Shown piece after piece: positions 16,743 through 24,404 of a stretch of 40,728 nucleotides of DNA. A model generated the notes under the pieces. The model did not search any database. It saw only the letters and a program-made list of their open reading frames with translations, and was not told the DNA's origin. The position numbers were made by a program, and so were the translations under genes. This DNA is from a virus: IMG/VR virus record IMGVR_UViG_3300045977_000101, positions 1-40,728 of that record. One strand, written 5' to 3'. Each line of letters begins with the position of its first letter. Within the stretch, counting starts at the first letter, position 1.

Positions 16743-18076
16743 TGCATGGCCTCATCGCTCTGCACGAGGTTTGGTGTCACCGTCATGTTCAGAGGCATCA
16801 CGATGCGTGCAGCATCGCCACCGAGGTGCGGCAGGTTCTGTCGTGATCGCACTTCGTCTGCCGTCATCCAGGCACGACCACATGCCGATTGGTAAGCCTC
16901 GGCTTGTTCCTCGAAAGAGCCAGCCAACTTGTCCAGTAAGTTGAACTCCAGATAGAAACGCTCTGGCTCGTCGTACTCACGCAGCAAGCGCAACTCGAGT
17001 TCATCGGTCAGCATGGACAACCAAGGACCGAGACAATCCTGATAGAGATGTCGGTGCTGCTCTTTCACGTTGCTGAACGTGGCGTGATCGAGAATGCCGA
17101 CCATCGGCAACGGGATGTGATAGGCGCGTGCGACTTCCTCACGCGTAAGTTTCCACAGACTCGTGGCCTCGGAATCCACCATCGTGGCCACCACAGGCTT
17201 GAACTGCATCCCTTCGTCGAGCACAGGGATCGAGCCTGCGTTGTCTGGTCCACTGAACTTGGATGTGAATTGCTCGCGAAAACGATCACGTGCCTGTGGC
17301 GACCACTTGCCAGCCTCGCGTGGTCGCTCGATCACGCCACCGAGTTTCGCGCCATTACGCCAGAATTGAATCCGTGCAGCCGACGATGCGCGTGACTCCG
17401 CGATCACCCACTTTAGACTTTCGAGTGCCGAGGTGCCACGCAGGGGATCGAGAGGATCGCTGTACCGAAAGTGGATCACCTCGGTCGGTGGCAGATCGAT
17501 CCACTGGCCACCACTGCTCGACGTATACCGATACATCTCTGGCGTGAGATCGCCAGCCACTTGCATGCGATCTGGTGGCACTGGCTGCAGCTGCGTGATC
17601 GCGCCACCAGCCTTGCGCAACTTGATCCAGAATGCGTGGTGATAGATGCACAGATCGAGCACGGTGGATTCGATCAGCCGATACCTGGTCCAGTCTGGAT
17701 TCGGTGACTGCAGCAGCTGGATCGCCGGATGCGTACGTGTACGCTTACGATCATAGTAGCCATTCCCGTCTGGCCACAGTTCAAACATGTGCAAGCCGAG
17801 TTGCGCGATGTTGCGAGCAATGAACTCGACGCACACACGCACCTCAGGCACTTGCCGATACAGCTGGCCATATCCCAACGAGCCGAGTGGCGTGCTCGTG
17901 CTCGACTGCAGCATCACTGGTGGCTGCGTGTAGGTGCTGCGTTGCAGCTGGCCGAGGGACTGAACGATTGCCATGTCGGGATCGACGTGGCAGAGAACGA
18001 GGCCAGACGCACGATGCCACCACCAGCACCATGGTGTGCGTCTGGCCTTGCTCATGCCACGCACGGTGCGCAGCAT
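16739..18076 (-). CDS. Portal protein (HK97 type)
   Basis: Up to 445 residues. The family signature is strong from residue ~70: VCVEFIARNIAQLGLHMFEL, HPAIQLLQSPNPDWTRYRLIESTVLDLCIYHHAFW, PPTEVIHFRYSDPLDPLRGTSAL, and EEVARAYHIPLPMVGILDHATFSNVKEQHRHLYQDCLGPW. It forms the DNA-entry dodecamer and docks the terminase. Three start codons are possible (18076, a methionine seven codons later, and MAIVQS near 17970), and none has a good ribosome binding site. The Trp-rich first 35 residues may not be translated. Confidence 0.93.
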   Translation of the reverse strand: MLRTVRGMSKARRTPWCWWWHRASGLVLCHVDPDMAIVQSLGQLQRSTYTQPPVMLQSSTSTPLGSLGYGQLYRQVPEVRVCVEFIARNIAQLGLHMFELWPDGNGYYDRKRTRTHPAIQLLQSPNPDWTRYRLIESTVLDLCIYHHAFWIKLRKAGGAITQLQPVPPDRMQVAGDLTPEMYRYTSSSGGQWIDLPPTEVIHFRYSDPLDPLRGTSALESLKWVIAESRASSAARIQFWRNGAKLGGVIERPREAGKWSPQARDRFREQFTSKFSGPDNAGSIPVLDEGMQFKPVVATMVDSEATSLWKLTREEVARAYHIPLPMVGILDHATFSNVKEQHRHLYQDCLGPWLSMLTDELELRLLREYDEPERFYLEFNLLDKLAGSFEEQAEAYQSACGRAWMTADEVRSRQNLPHLGGDAARIVMPLNMTVTPNLVQSDEAMQ

Positions 18077-18131
18077 GAGCCACGAGGCTCGGAGAAATCA
18101 GTAAGTGTGTGACAGCGTGTACGAGTGTGTT

Positions 18132-18353
18132 TCAGCGTTCACGATTACGCGTGCGCATGTTGCGAGGTGGCAACTCAGACGGTGGCACGCAGTCTGGCAA
18201 GTACACCAGCACTCGGCCTCCTGGTTCGTACCACGTGCGCACGGTGCCAGTCCGCATCCATGTGTAGACGGTTTGCACGTGTCGGCCTCGCAAGGCTGCA
18301 GCCTCTTTCACGCTGATCCACAGTTCACGCTGCTGCTCGATTGGCCTCGTCAT
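18132..18353 (-). CDS. Small helix-turn-helix (excisionase/MerR-like) protein
   Basis: 73 residues from an ATG in a TGATG overlap. The segment ISVKEAAALRGRHVQTVYTWMRTGTVRTWYEPGGRVLVYLP is a compact helix-turn-helix with a beta wing, as in HTH_17/excisionase-like proteins, followed by a basic tail. It lies between the terminase and portal genes, an odd place for a regulator. It could be a DNA-binding packaging accessory or a misplaced recombination directionality factor. Confidence 0.75.
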   Translation of the reverse strand: MTRPIEQQRELWISVKEAAALRGRHVQTVYTWMRTGTVRTWYEPGGRVLVYLPDCVPPSELPPRNMRTRNRER

Positions 18354-18625
18354 CACAGCACCTGTAGGAAGGCAACGCGATCCTTGTCGATCACCACCTC
18401 GCCATCGATGGTCACGCTGTCACCGTTGGGACGCAGCAGGCGTGCATCTTTCACCACCAGCCAGCAGCCTCGACGATTCCACAGCACGCCTGCAATCGTT
18501 CCCTCGTCGTGTAGCAAGTTCACGAGCACGCGTGATCGCCGTCGAGGCAACGACCACAACTCGGCACCGAGGATCAACGACAGCACCGACAGCACCACGC
18601 ACAGTGCCACGAGTGCACTCACCAC
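18353..18625 (-). CDS. Small membrane-anchored phage protein of unknown function
   Basis: 90 residues from a GTG seven bases after GAGG; the next GTG (18622) gives a GTGA overlap with the terminase stop. One N-terminal transmembrane helix (MVSALVALCVVLSVLSLILGAEL) is followed by a basic stretch and a soluble beta domain, SRVLVNLLHDEGTIAGVLWNRRGCWLVVKDARLL, ending VDGEV-like IDGEVVIDKDRVAFLQVL. Similar proteins are common next to terminase/portal genes in siphoviruses. Their role is unknown. Confidence 0.8.
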   Translation of the reverse strand: MVSALVALCVVLSVLSLILGAELWSLPRRRSRVLVNLLHDEGTIAGVLWNRRGCWLVVKDARLLRPNGDSVTIDGEVVIDKDRVAFLQVL

Positions 18626-20211
18626 TGGCCAGCCTCGATGCCATATGAGGGATCCTCGTACGCTGACACATCGTCTGGTGCCTGCAGCTGCACACGCTGC
18701 AAGGCCATGGCGAGTGCCACCACGCCATCGATCTTTTCTCGGTTGCGTTTCTTGTTCACGGCAATCTCACCTCGGTTGCCTGTTTCCACGATGGCGTTGC
18801 TGGCCATCCACGTCAGCACTGGCTGATCGTTGTGACACAGCGTGTGCGACAGCACGGCATCCTCTAACGCACGCAGGCCAACGTTGAGGCTGTATCCCTG
18901 TGGCTGCTCGATCAGCTGCACGTCTGGCATCTGCAGCTGCTGAATCAGTGGCTCGGCGAATCGCTGATCGTAGGCCAGTTCGATCACGTTCCACTCAGTG
19001 CACAGGCGTTCCACGTCTCGGCCGATGCGTGCGAAATCGCTCACGTTACCACTGGTGATCGTCAGTGCGTCGGCCTCGTGCCACGAGTCGTAAGGCCTTG
19101 CGTGGTATCGCTCGCGTGCTCCCTCTGGCATCCAGATCTGGCACCGTACCAGGTAACGACCATCAGGCAACGGTGTGACAGCAACGAACGCAGAGAGATC
19201 GGATTTCGATCCGAGATCCAAACCTGCAAACGCTGGCAGGCCTGCAGCCTCGTGCGCACTCGCTGCACAGCACTGCGACCATTCGTGCATGTCGAGCCAG
19301 TGCACCTCGCTCGTTGTCCACTGGTTCAAGTACAAGCGACGGAACGTGCCTTGTGCCTCGGCACTGCGTGAGGCCACGCGTGCGTAGTCGCGCATCTCGT
19401 CGATGTCTCTGAACGCGTGTGGCTCTTGCAACGCAGGATTGGCTGCACGCCACACACGCTCGTCGAGCCAGTCGGCATCGTGTGGTGTCTCGTACAGGCA
19501 CGCATAGAACGAGGGATCGTGCACGATGCCATCGCGCACCTTGCGAGCGTAATCCCACAACTCGAAACAGATCGAGGCTGTGTCGAATCCTGCAGTCGTG
19601 ATCGCGATCATCATTGGCTCACGACGTGCGCCCATCGAGGTGCGCAACACGTCCCACAGATCACGCGATGGTGCTGCGTGTAGTTCGTCGTAGATCACGA
19701 GGGACGCATTGAATCCGTGCTTGCTGTACGCCTCGGCCGACAGTGCCTGATAGAACGAGCCAGTGCGCTTGTCCACCATCCGACGTTTGGCGTACAGCAG
19801 ATCGATCCGTTGCAGCAGTTGTGGATCGTTCTCCACCATTGCAGCTGCAGCGTTGAACACCTGTGCAGCCTGCTCTTTCTCGTTCGCTGCCGAGTACACC
19901 TGTGCACGCTGCACACCATCGCCGATCAAGCCATACAGTGCGAGTGCTGCACACATCTCGGTCTTACCGTTCTTGCGAGGTATGCCGATGAAACCGACGC
20001 GATACGCTCGACGTGATCGATCATCGGCACGCACTCGGCCAAACAACTCACGCACGATGGCCTCTTGCCATGGACGCAGATCAAACGGCTTGCCTGCCCA
20101 TGGCTCGAGGCCATCAGTCGAAAGCGTGAGGTTACGAATGAATCGCACGACGTGATCAGCACGTCGCTGGATCAGTGCACCTCGACGCAGGCCGACATGT
20201 GGTGCGCTCAT
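18619..20211 (-). CDS. terL: Terminase large subunit
   Basis: 530 residues from the ATG in a TGATG overlap. The ATPase domain has Walker A GIPRKNGKTEM near 76-86 and Walker B SLVIYDELHA near 170-179. The nuclease domain begins FAGLDLGSKSDLSAF with acidic Asp332, followed by YDQRF and a C-terminal KKRNREKIDGVVALAMAL. This is the Terminase_1 family. It cuts and translocates DNA into the prohead through the portal. The small subunit lies three genes upstream rather than adjacent. Confidence 0.96.
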   Translation of the reverse strand: MSAPHVGLRRGALIQRRADHVVRFIRNLTLSTDGLEPWAGKPFDLRPWQEAIVRELFGRVRADDRSRRAYRVGFIGIPRKNGKTEMCAALALYGLIGDGVQRAQVYSAANEKEQAAQVFNAAAAMVENDPQLLQRIDLLYAKRRMVDKRTGSFYQALSAEAYSKHGFNASLVIYDELHAAPSRDLWDVLRTSMGARREPMMIAITTAGFDTASICFELWDYARKVRDGIVHDPSFYACLYETPHDADWLDERVWRAANPALQEPHAFRDIDEMRDYARVASRSAEAQGTFRRLYLNQWTTSEVHWLDMHEWSQCCAASAHEAAGLPAFAGLDLGSKSDLSAFVAVTPLPDGRYLVRCQIWMPEGARERYHARPYDSWHEADALTITSGNVSDFARIGRDVERLCTEWNVIELAYDQRFAEPLIQQLQMPDVQLIEQPQGYSLNVGLRALEDAVLSHTLCHNDQPVLTWMASNAIVETGNRGEIAVNKKRNREKIDGVVALAMALQRVQLQAPDDVSAYEDPSYGIEAGQW

Positions 20212-20552
20212 CAATCGTCCTTGCCGAGTTCGGCCAGTGCGTCGAGTGCTTCCTCGGCCTCGTCGGCTGCAGCCAGTGCACGACGCAACGTGCCAGCCGT
20301 CACGACATCACTGCTGCCACTGCCAGAGAACGTGAGCACGGGATCGCTGTCGGCCAGTGGTACGTGTGCGAGTTCGGCATCGGCCAGCTGCAGGATCAAT
20401 GGCAAGAGCACACGCACCAATTGTTCGTTGGCATCCTGCAACGCCACGAGTGCAGCACCAGCCTGCTGCACTCGCGATCCGATGCGTACCAGGAGCGCAG
20501 CCAGTTTCGCATCTGGTACGTCGTGCTTACTGATCGTGCGCCTGCTGATCAT
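20211..20552 (-). CDS. Small helical protein of unknown function
   Basis: 113 residues from an ATG nine bases after GAGG, overlapping the previous gene by 26 bases and ending in a TGATG overlap with terminase. It is nearly all helical, with Leu/Ala-rich stretches (LLVRIGSRVQQAGAALVALQ), and ends in an acidic Ala/Glu/Asp tail. No family is recognised. The position between the two terminase genes hints at a packaging accessory. Confidence 0.65.
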   Translation of the reverse strand: MISRRTISKHDVPDAKLAALLVRIGSRVQQAGAALVALQDANEQLVRVLLPLILQLADAELAHVPLADSDPVLTFSGSGSSDVVTAGTLRRALAAADEAEEALDALAELGKDD

Positions 20553-21051
20553 CAGCTGCAGCCTCGGCCTCGCGCATTTCCACGAAGCGCAATAGCTCGT
20601 TGCCATGCGCAATCATCTGTGCACCATTCGCAAGGTACATATACGCACGTGCAGTCAGTTCCTCGTTGGTGGCCTCGTGGATCGAGATCGGACGAGCCAC
20701 GCCATCACGCTCGATCACGTACTCGGTTTGTAGATGCTCGAATACCTCTGGCAGCACTGACTGCGTGGCGTGGTGTGCAGCACGTTTCGCCTGCGCATTG
20801 ATGCACGCTGTCGCCAAACCTCGCACGTTGTTGTAAGCGCAGTATTCCCAAAAGGCCACGTCATCGAGCAACGCAGGCGCAGCATCATCAGCCACCGACA
20901 GCAACGCGTTACGGTGTCGGTCGCACACTTCAATCGTGATCCACTTCAACTGCAACTCGGTGCCGTTTACTCGGCACTCGTCGAACACGCTGTGTATCTC
21001 CTGCCGTAGTCTCGTCTCGCTGTATCGCGTGTACCTCTCCATTGCTACCAT
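20527..21051 (-). CDS. Protein of unknown function between terminase genes
   Basis: 174 residues. The start MVAMERYTRY follows GGAGGAACG, a good ribosome binding site. The sequence is balanced and looks genuinely coding (SETRLRQEIHSVFDECRVNGTELQLKWITIEV), with later helical segments and an acidic tail. Its first 122 bases overlap the C-terminal coding part of the upstream gene in another frame. No recognised domain. Confidence 0.7.
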   Translation of the reverse strand: MVAMERYTRYSETRLRQEIHSVFDECRVNGTELQLKWITIEVCDRHRNALLSVADDAAPALLDDVAFWEYCAYNNVRGLATACINAQAKRAAHHATQSVLPEVFEHLQTEYVIERDGVARPISIHEATNEELTARAYMYLANGAQMIAHGNELLRFVEMREAEAAADDQQAHDQ

Positions 21052-21739
21052 CGCGTTCCTCCATTGCTGATACGAACTGCTCGATCCATGGACCGACGAC
21101 GCGTAAGAACTTGTGAATCTGTTTCGGCTCGTGATCGAACAAGCCGACCACCACCGAGGCTGGCGTGTGACTCTCACAGAACGCAGACAGCGAACGCAGG
21201 AAACCAATCAGCTGCGTGGCCTCGACGGCTCCTGGTGCAGCCTTTGGCACTGGTCGCTTGTCGGTGCCACGCTCGGCCAGTGCCGTGATCGTCGGTGGCT
21301 CGTCGCTGTCCACAGCCGCATCGAACTCGTCGGCTGGCACGTTCGCCACTCGGATCGCTTGCACCTCCTGATCCTTGGACATACCAGCCGATCCAGCTGC
21401 CTTGCGTTGCGTGATCAAAGTGGGATCGTCCCTACTTTGATCTGACTTGCGATCTCCACCTCGTTGCTTGAACGTGCGCAGCAGTTCACCAGCACGCCTG
21501 ATCGCTCGTGCCTGTATACGCATCGCCAGACGCTGCAACGTGTCATCGTCGGCTTGCTTGGCATAGCTCGCGAGTGCAGCCATCTTGTCTGCCCAATCCT
21601 TGCACTCGTCGATGTTCTCGCACGCTGCCAGTGCTTCACGTGCCTGCTCGTATCGCACTGGCAGCGTTGCGCTGTCGATGTCTGGTGGCACGAACGCTGC
21701 GCGAGTCGTTACCAGTGCGTGACCGTATTTGCCTCCCAT
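20930..21739 (-). CDS. ParB/KilA-like small phage DNA-associated protein (tentative)
   Basis: 269 residues with GAGAGG before the ATG. The first half (AREALAACENIDECKDWADKMAALASYAKQADDDTLQRLAMRIQARAIRRAGELL, given here in pieces: AREALAACENID..., MAALASYAKQADDD..., ARAIRRAGELL) resembles a common phage/ICE protein in which a helical RRAGELL module precedes a helix-turn-helix-like stretch, AGSAGMSKDQEVQAIRVANVPADEF. The second half may bind another protein. It lies between small and large terminase genes. The last 122 bases overlap the next gene in another frame. Confidence 0.65.
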   Translation of the reverse strand: MGGKYGHALVTTRAAFVPPDIDSATLPVRYEQAREALAACENIDECKDWADKMAALASYAKQADDDTLQRLAMRIQARAIRRAGELLRTFKQRGGDRKSDQSRDDPTLITQRKAAGSAGMSKDQEVQAIRVANVPADEFDAAVDSDEPPTITALAERGTDKRPVPKAAPGAVEATQLIGFLRSLSAFCESHTPASVVVGLFDHEPKQIHKFLRVVGPWIEQFVSAMEERDGSNGEVHAIQRDETTAGDTQRVRRVPSKRHRVAVEVDHD

Positions 21740-21763
21740 GCCGTGCCTCTCTCTCGTCGGTGG

Positions 21764-22234
21764 TTACTTACGCGACACCAGCCGAGGTGTGGACAGTGCA
21801 GACCACTTGTCATCGGCTGCGCCTGCTGTCGTCGTTTCCGGCATCTTGCTTGCCGTCATCGGTGACAGGCTCAGATCGTTGGCGTGCAATCGACACTCCA
21901 ATCGCACCTGTCGCAGCTGCGTGAGCAACGGATGTGGCTTGTACGAGATGCGCTCTTGTCCTGCACCGTCTACCGTGACCACCTCGGCCATCAACGGATC
22001 GGCACTGATCACCGTCTGCAGCCGATCCCGTAGCACCAGCGATTCGCAATACGTGCGCAACACGTCTCGTGCGCTCGCTGTCCACAGGCCACGCGTAAGC
22101 AGGATCGGTGCGTAGTATGTCCAGTAGTTGCGCTCGGCCTTGCCGAGATCACGAGGTGCCGAGACATCGGTAATCGGATCCTTCAAGATCGGTTTGGCCT
22201 TGCGTGGTGGTCCACTGCGATGGTTGCCTGCCAT
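21764..22234 (-). CDS. terS: Terminase small subunit (P27/Terminase_4-like)
   Basis: 156 residues. The pattern is: Lys/Pro-rich start (GPPRKAKP), LGKAERNYWTYYAPILLTRGLWTASARDVLRTYCES, a middle KPHPLLTQLRQVRLECRLHANDLSLSPMTASKM, and a short polar tail. This matches the P27-type small terminase family, which recognises the packaging site and activates the large subunit. It is the first gene after a 147-base gap that carries probable control sites, so it may head the late operon. Confidence 0.88.
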   Translation of the reverse strand: MAGNHRSGPPRKAKPILKDPITDVSAPRDLGKAERNYWTYYAPILLTRGLWTASARDVLRTYCESLVLRDRLQTVISADPLMAEVVTVDGAGQERISYKPHPLLTQLRQVRLECRLHANDLSLSPMTASKMPETTTAGAADDKWSALSTPRLVSRK

Positions 22235-22381
22235 GATTTGCCTCGTTATGTATCACTTACACGTTGACATCGGCCGAAACGCCTGATCCGAACTCGCCAA
22301 GTCAGGAGAATGCGCAAGAGAGCAGGACGCTCGGCAGGAGTTACACCATCCAGAGATTTGGACCCCCCTACCCTGTACTTG
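22235..22381 (-). promoter_or_regulatory. Probable control region ahead of the terminase/late genes
   Basis: A 147-base gap within an otherwise tightly packed strand. It shares two 11-base words with the 31.2-31.6 kb control region: GGAGAATGCGC (22305-22315) and ACACGTTGACA (22259-22269). It also contains TTGACATCGGCCGAA, whose parts recur at 36345-36369. No convincing -35/-10 pair for leftward transcription was found, so the promoter itself is inferred. Confidence 0.4.
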
Positions 22382-22621
22382 TTACACGTTCGACGGTTTC
22401 TTGACATCGTGAGCACGCAAGCACACGTGTGCGTCTGGCCTTACGCATGGCAGTGCGTACACAGCGTCGAGTGCTCGTGCCTCGCGATTGGCGAGCGTGC
22501 GTGCACGAGCCTCGGCACGTGCTGCGTGTTCGCACTCGTCGTCGCAGTAGATGCGAGCACTCGGCAACTCGACAGGGAACGAACGCCAGCACGCCAGCCG
22601 AGCGCACGTGCGCAACGTCAT
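22382..22621 (-). CDS. Small cysteine-containing protein
   Basis: 79 residues starting in an ATGA overlap with the membrane protein gene. The segment CARLACWRSFPVELPSARIYCDDECEHAARAEARAR has paired cysteines and an Ala/Arg-rich helix that could bind zinc. It is the last gene before the control gap. The longer open frame upstream lacks a start signal. Function unknown. Confidence 0.65.
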   Translation of the reverse strand: MTLRTCARLACWRSFPVELPSARIYCDDECEHAARAEARARTLANREARALDAVYALPCVRPDAHVCLRAHDVKKPSNV

Positions 22622-22797
22622 CGTGGCCACGAGACACCTCGACGAGCCATGGCCAGCACCGTGAGCACGGCACACGCGATCACGAACACGAGGATCGCGA
22701 GCATAAGACGTGGTGCAGCCTGTGCAGCGTACGCAATCAGCACAGCCACCAATCCCCACAGTGCACCGACAGCGAACGCAGGTAAGAGATCACGCAT
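22618..22797 (-). CDS. Small two-helix membrane protein
   Basis: 59 residues with a strong GAGGTGA six bases before the ATG. Two hydrophobic helices are plain: LLPAFAVGALWGLVAVLIAY and LMLAILVFVIACAVLTVLAM. A basic end, ARRGVSWPR, follows. Its stop overlaps the next start as ATGA. The size and topology resemble small class II holins, but the location in the middle of the DNA-modification block gives no functional support. Confidence 0.75.
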   Translation of the reverse strand: MRDLLPAFAVGALWGLVAVLIAYAAQAAPRLMLAILVFVIACAVLTVLAMARRGVSWPR

Positions 22798-22805
22798 AGT
22801 TCACC

Positions 22806-23165
22806 TCACACGAGCAGCATCGGTGGCAGTGGCTGTCGGCAGTTCACCGAACGCCACAGGTGCAACACGTACGGATGATCGTTCACGTATTGCGAGCGAG
22901 CAGGATGCAGCTGCAGCACGACATCCTCTGCATCCCAAAAGATCTGTTTGACTGCACACATCTCCTGCCATGTCGGCGTGCGCTCGCGTGTGCTCACACT
23001 GACGTGTTCCCACTGGTGCGGCACTGGCAGATCGAGGCCATCGCTGGCGATCACGAACAACGACACACCAGCGTGCTGCACCACGAATGCACCACAGTTG
23101 CCATCGAGGCTCGACGAGGCCTGCGGACCAGTGCGCACGCGTAAACGTTCAGGTACATGAAACAT
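22806..23165 (-). CDS. Conserved phage protein of unknown function (DUF7694-like)
   Basis: 119 residues. It starts after GAGGTGTCTGCTG and overlaps the upstream gene by 17 bases. The block HQWEHVSVSTRERTPTWQEMCAVKQIFW, then LQLHPARSQYVNDHPYVLHLW and the proline-rich end, match a family often found in siphovirus accessory regions. No activity is known. Confidence 0.75.
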   Translation of the reverse strand: MFHVPERLRVRTGPQASSSLDGNCGAFVVQHAGVSLFVIASDGLDLPVPHQWEHVSVSTRERTPTWQEMCAVKQIFWDAEDVVLQLHPARSQYVNDHPYVLHLWRSVNCRQPLPPMLLV

Positions 23166-23550
23166 CAGCAGACACCTCGATCTCGGTCCAACCAGGCGGA
23201 TAGCCCATCAGCCACTCGACGAACGGTGGTGCCACGCATTCGCCTGCGGTGAGTTCACGTGGTGTGTTGCTGTCGCCACCTCGCACGGCATCGGACAACG
23301 ACACACCGAGGTGCGCACGTGATCCAGCTGTGTTGCGATTGCCGGATGAGTGCGCATCGCTTTCCAGTGGTGTCGGCCACTGCCAGCGTGACCACACGAA
23401 CGCCAGTGGCACGAGTGGCACACGCTCGTGCGCTGTCCCTTGCACACACGCACCAGCACGAGGCCACGACACAGACGGCACCACGTCGTCGAACAGGCCG
23501 CACTGTGGTGCGATCCACATGCGAGCACACCAGCGAGCGATCACGTTCAC
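23149..23550 (-). CDS. WLMGFP-type phage methyltransferase-associated protein
   Basis: 133 residues from a GTG (GAGGTG ahead, GTGA overlap with the methyltransferase stop). It resembles the C-terminal part of many phage DNA-methyltransferase-annotated proteins: GLFDDVVPSVSWPRAG, WPTPLESDAHSSGNRNTAGSRAHLGVSLSDAV, and FVEWLMGYPPGWTEIE. It has no SAM-binding or catalytic motif. It is a second copy of the family that is overprinted on the neighbouring methyltransferase gene, but here the alternative ADGFP frame has decayed to ADGLSAWLDRDRG and a stop. Its biochemical role is unknown. Confidence 0.75.
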   Translation of the reverse strand: MNVIARWCARMWIAPQCGLFDDVVPSVSWPRAGACVQGTAHERVPLVPLAFVWSRWQWPTPLESDAHSSGNRNTAGSRAHLGVSLSDAVRGGDSNTPRELTAGECVAPPFVEWLMGYPPGWTEIEVSADVSCT

Positions 23551-24404
23551 GTGTGCACCTCGTGTCGTGCAGCTGCGTGCAGTGCAATGCGACCAGCGAT
23601 CCACTCGACAAGTTGAGGCACGACAGCGTTACCTAACGCTTTGATGCGCTCCACTCGATAGGGAAACCCATCAGCCACTCGCAGATCTCCGGTGAAAGGT
23701 GGCCAGCTGTCGCTTCCGTATAGGGGTCCATACGTAAGAGATCGCTGCCGTCCATGTCGTCGATTGCAGGGCAGTCGCACTCGTGCACGTGTAAAGGCCA
23801 GTGGATCGTGCACATGTAATCCTCGCAGCACGGACATCGAATCCAGTTCGGCAAGTTCTCGATCAGTTCGTCGAGTTGTCCCTGCCTCTGGCCGAATTGC
23901 GCCGAGCCTTTCCAGTCGTTCGCTCCCGGTGTAGGCAACAAGCCAGAGCCGATCACGCCTGTGAGGTGCACCAATGGCGCACGCTGGTATGCAGTCCCAT
24001 TCACAGTCATACCCACACGAGGCCAGATCACCGAGTACCTGATCGAATCCTCGAATAAGCAGTGCTGTGACGTTTTCCACGAGCACGTATCGTGGTCGAA
24101 GTTCGCGAATGATTCGGGCATAGTCGCTCCACAGGCCTGAGCGTGCGCCAGCAAGGCCAGCACCGTTGCCAGCGATGCTGATGTCCTGACAAGGAAAGCC
24201 ACCACAGATCACATCGACAGGCGTGAGGTTATGTGCACCACATGTGCGCACGTCGTCGAACCTCGGCACGTTCGGCCAGTGTGTCTGCAGCACGCTGCGT
24301 GCGTACGGATCGATCTCCACTTGCCACGCGATCTCGAAACCAGCACGCTCGAAACCGAGATCGAATCCACCGATACCAGCGAACAACGATCCGACCGTCA
24401 GCAT
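23547..24404 (-). CDS. DNA (cytosine-5) methyltransferase
   Basis: 285 residues, starting at MLTVGSLFAGIGG with a 7-base overlap with the HNH gene. The motif order is complete: I LFAGIGGFDLG (7-17), IV GGFPCQDIS with catalytic Cys72, VI VLVENV (108-113), VIII GAPHRRDRLWLVA (145-157), a short variable recognition region, and IX/X ADGFPYRVERIKALGNAVVPQ (244-264). It transfers a methyl group from SAM to cytosine C5. In a phage this usually protects DNA from host restriction. The region from 24121 to 23633 also encodes another protein in a second frame. Confidence 0.95.
   Translation of the reverse strand: MLTVGSLFAGIGGFDLGFERAGFEIAWQVEIDPYARSVLQTHWPNVPRFDDVRTCGAHNLTPVDVICGGFPCQDISIAGNGAGLAGARSGLWSDYARIIRELRPRYVLVENVTALLIRGFDQVLGDLASCGYDCEWDCIPACAIGAPHRRDRLWLVAYTGSERLERLGAIRPEAGTTRRTDRELAELDSMSVLRGLHVHDPLAFTRARVRLPCNRRHGRQRSLTYGPLYGSDSWPPFTGDLRVADGFPYRVERIKALGNAVVPQLVEWIAGRIALHAAARHEVHT
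23633..24121 (-). CDS. Overprinted zinc-ribbon/WLMGFP protein inside the methyltransferase gene
   Basis: 162 residues, read entirely inside the cytosine methyltransferase gene in another frame of the same strand. It starts MPESFANFDHDTCSWKTSQ and continues YSVIWPRVGMTVNGTAY and GSGLLPTPGANDWKGSAQ. It then has a metal-site-like CPCCEDYMCTIHWPLHVHEC with DCP and MDPY after it, and ends EICEWLMGFPIEWS. These are known signatures of small phage proteins seen beside DNA methyltransferases, so the frame looks selected rather than accidental. No clear ribosome binding site was found; a longer frame opens at 24205. The second copy of this family lies at 23149-23550. Confidence 0.65.
   Translation of the reverse strand: MPESFANFDHDTCSWKTSQHCLFEDSIRYSVIWPRVGMTVNGTAYQRAPLVHLTGVIGSGLLPTPGANDWKGSAQFGQRQGQLDELIENLPNWIRCPCCEDYMCTIHWPLHVHECDCPAIDDMDGSDLLRMDPYTEATAGHLSPEICEWLMGFPIEWSASKR

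Noticed and set aside
22259-22292. Rightward promoter at TTGACA (22264-22269)
   Set aside because: No -10-like hexamer 16-18 bases downstream, and no rightward gene nearby.
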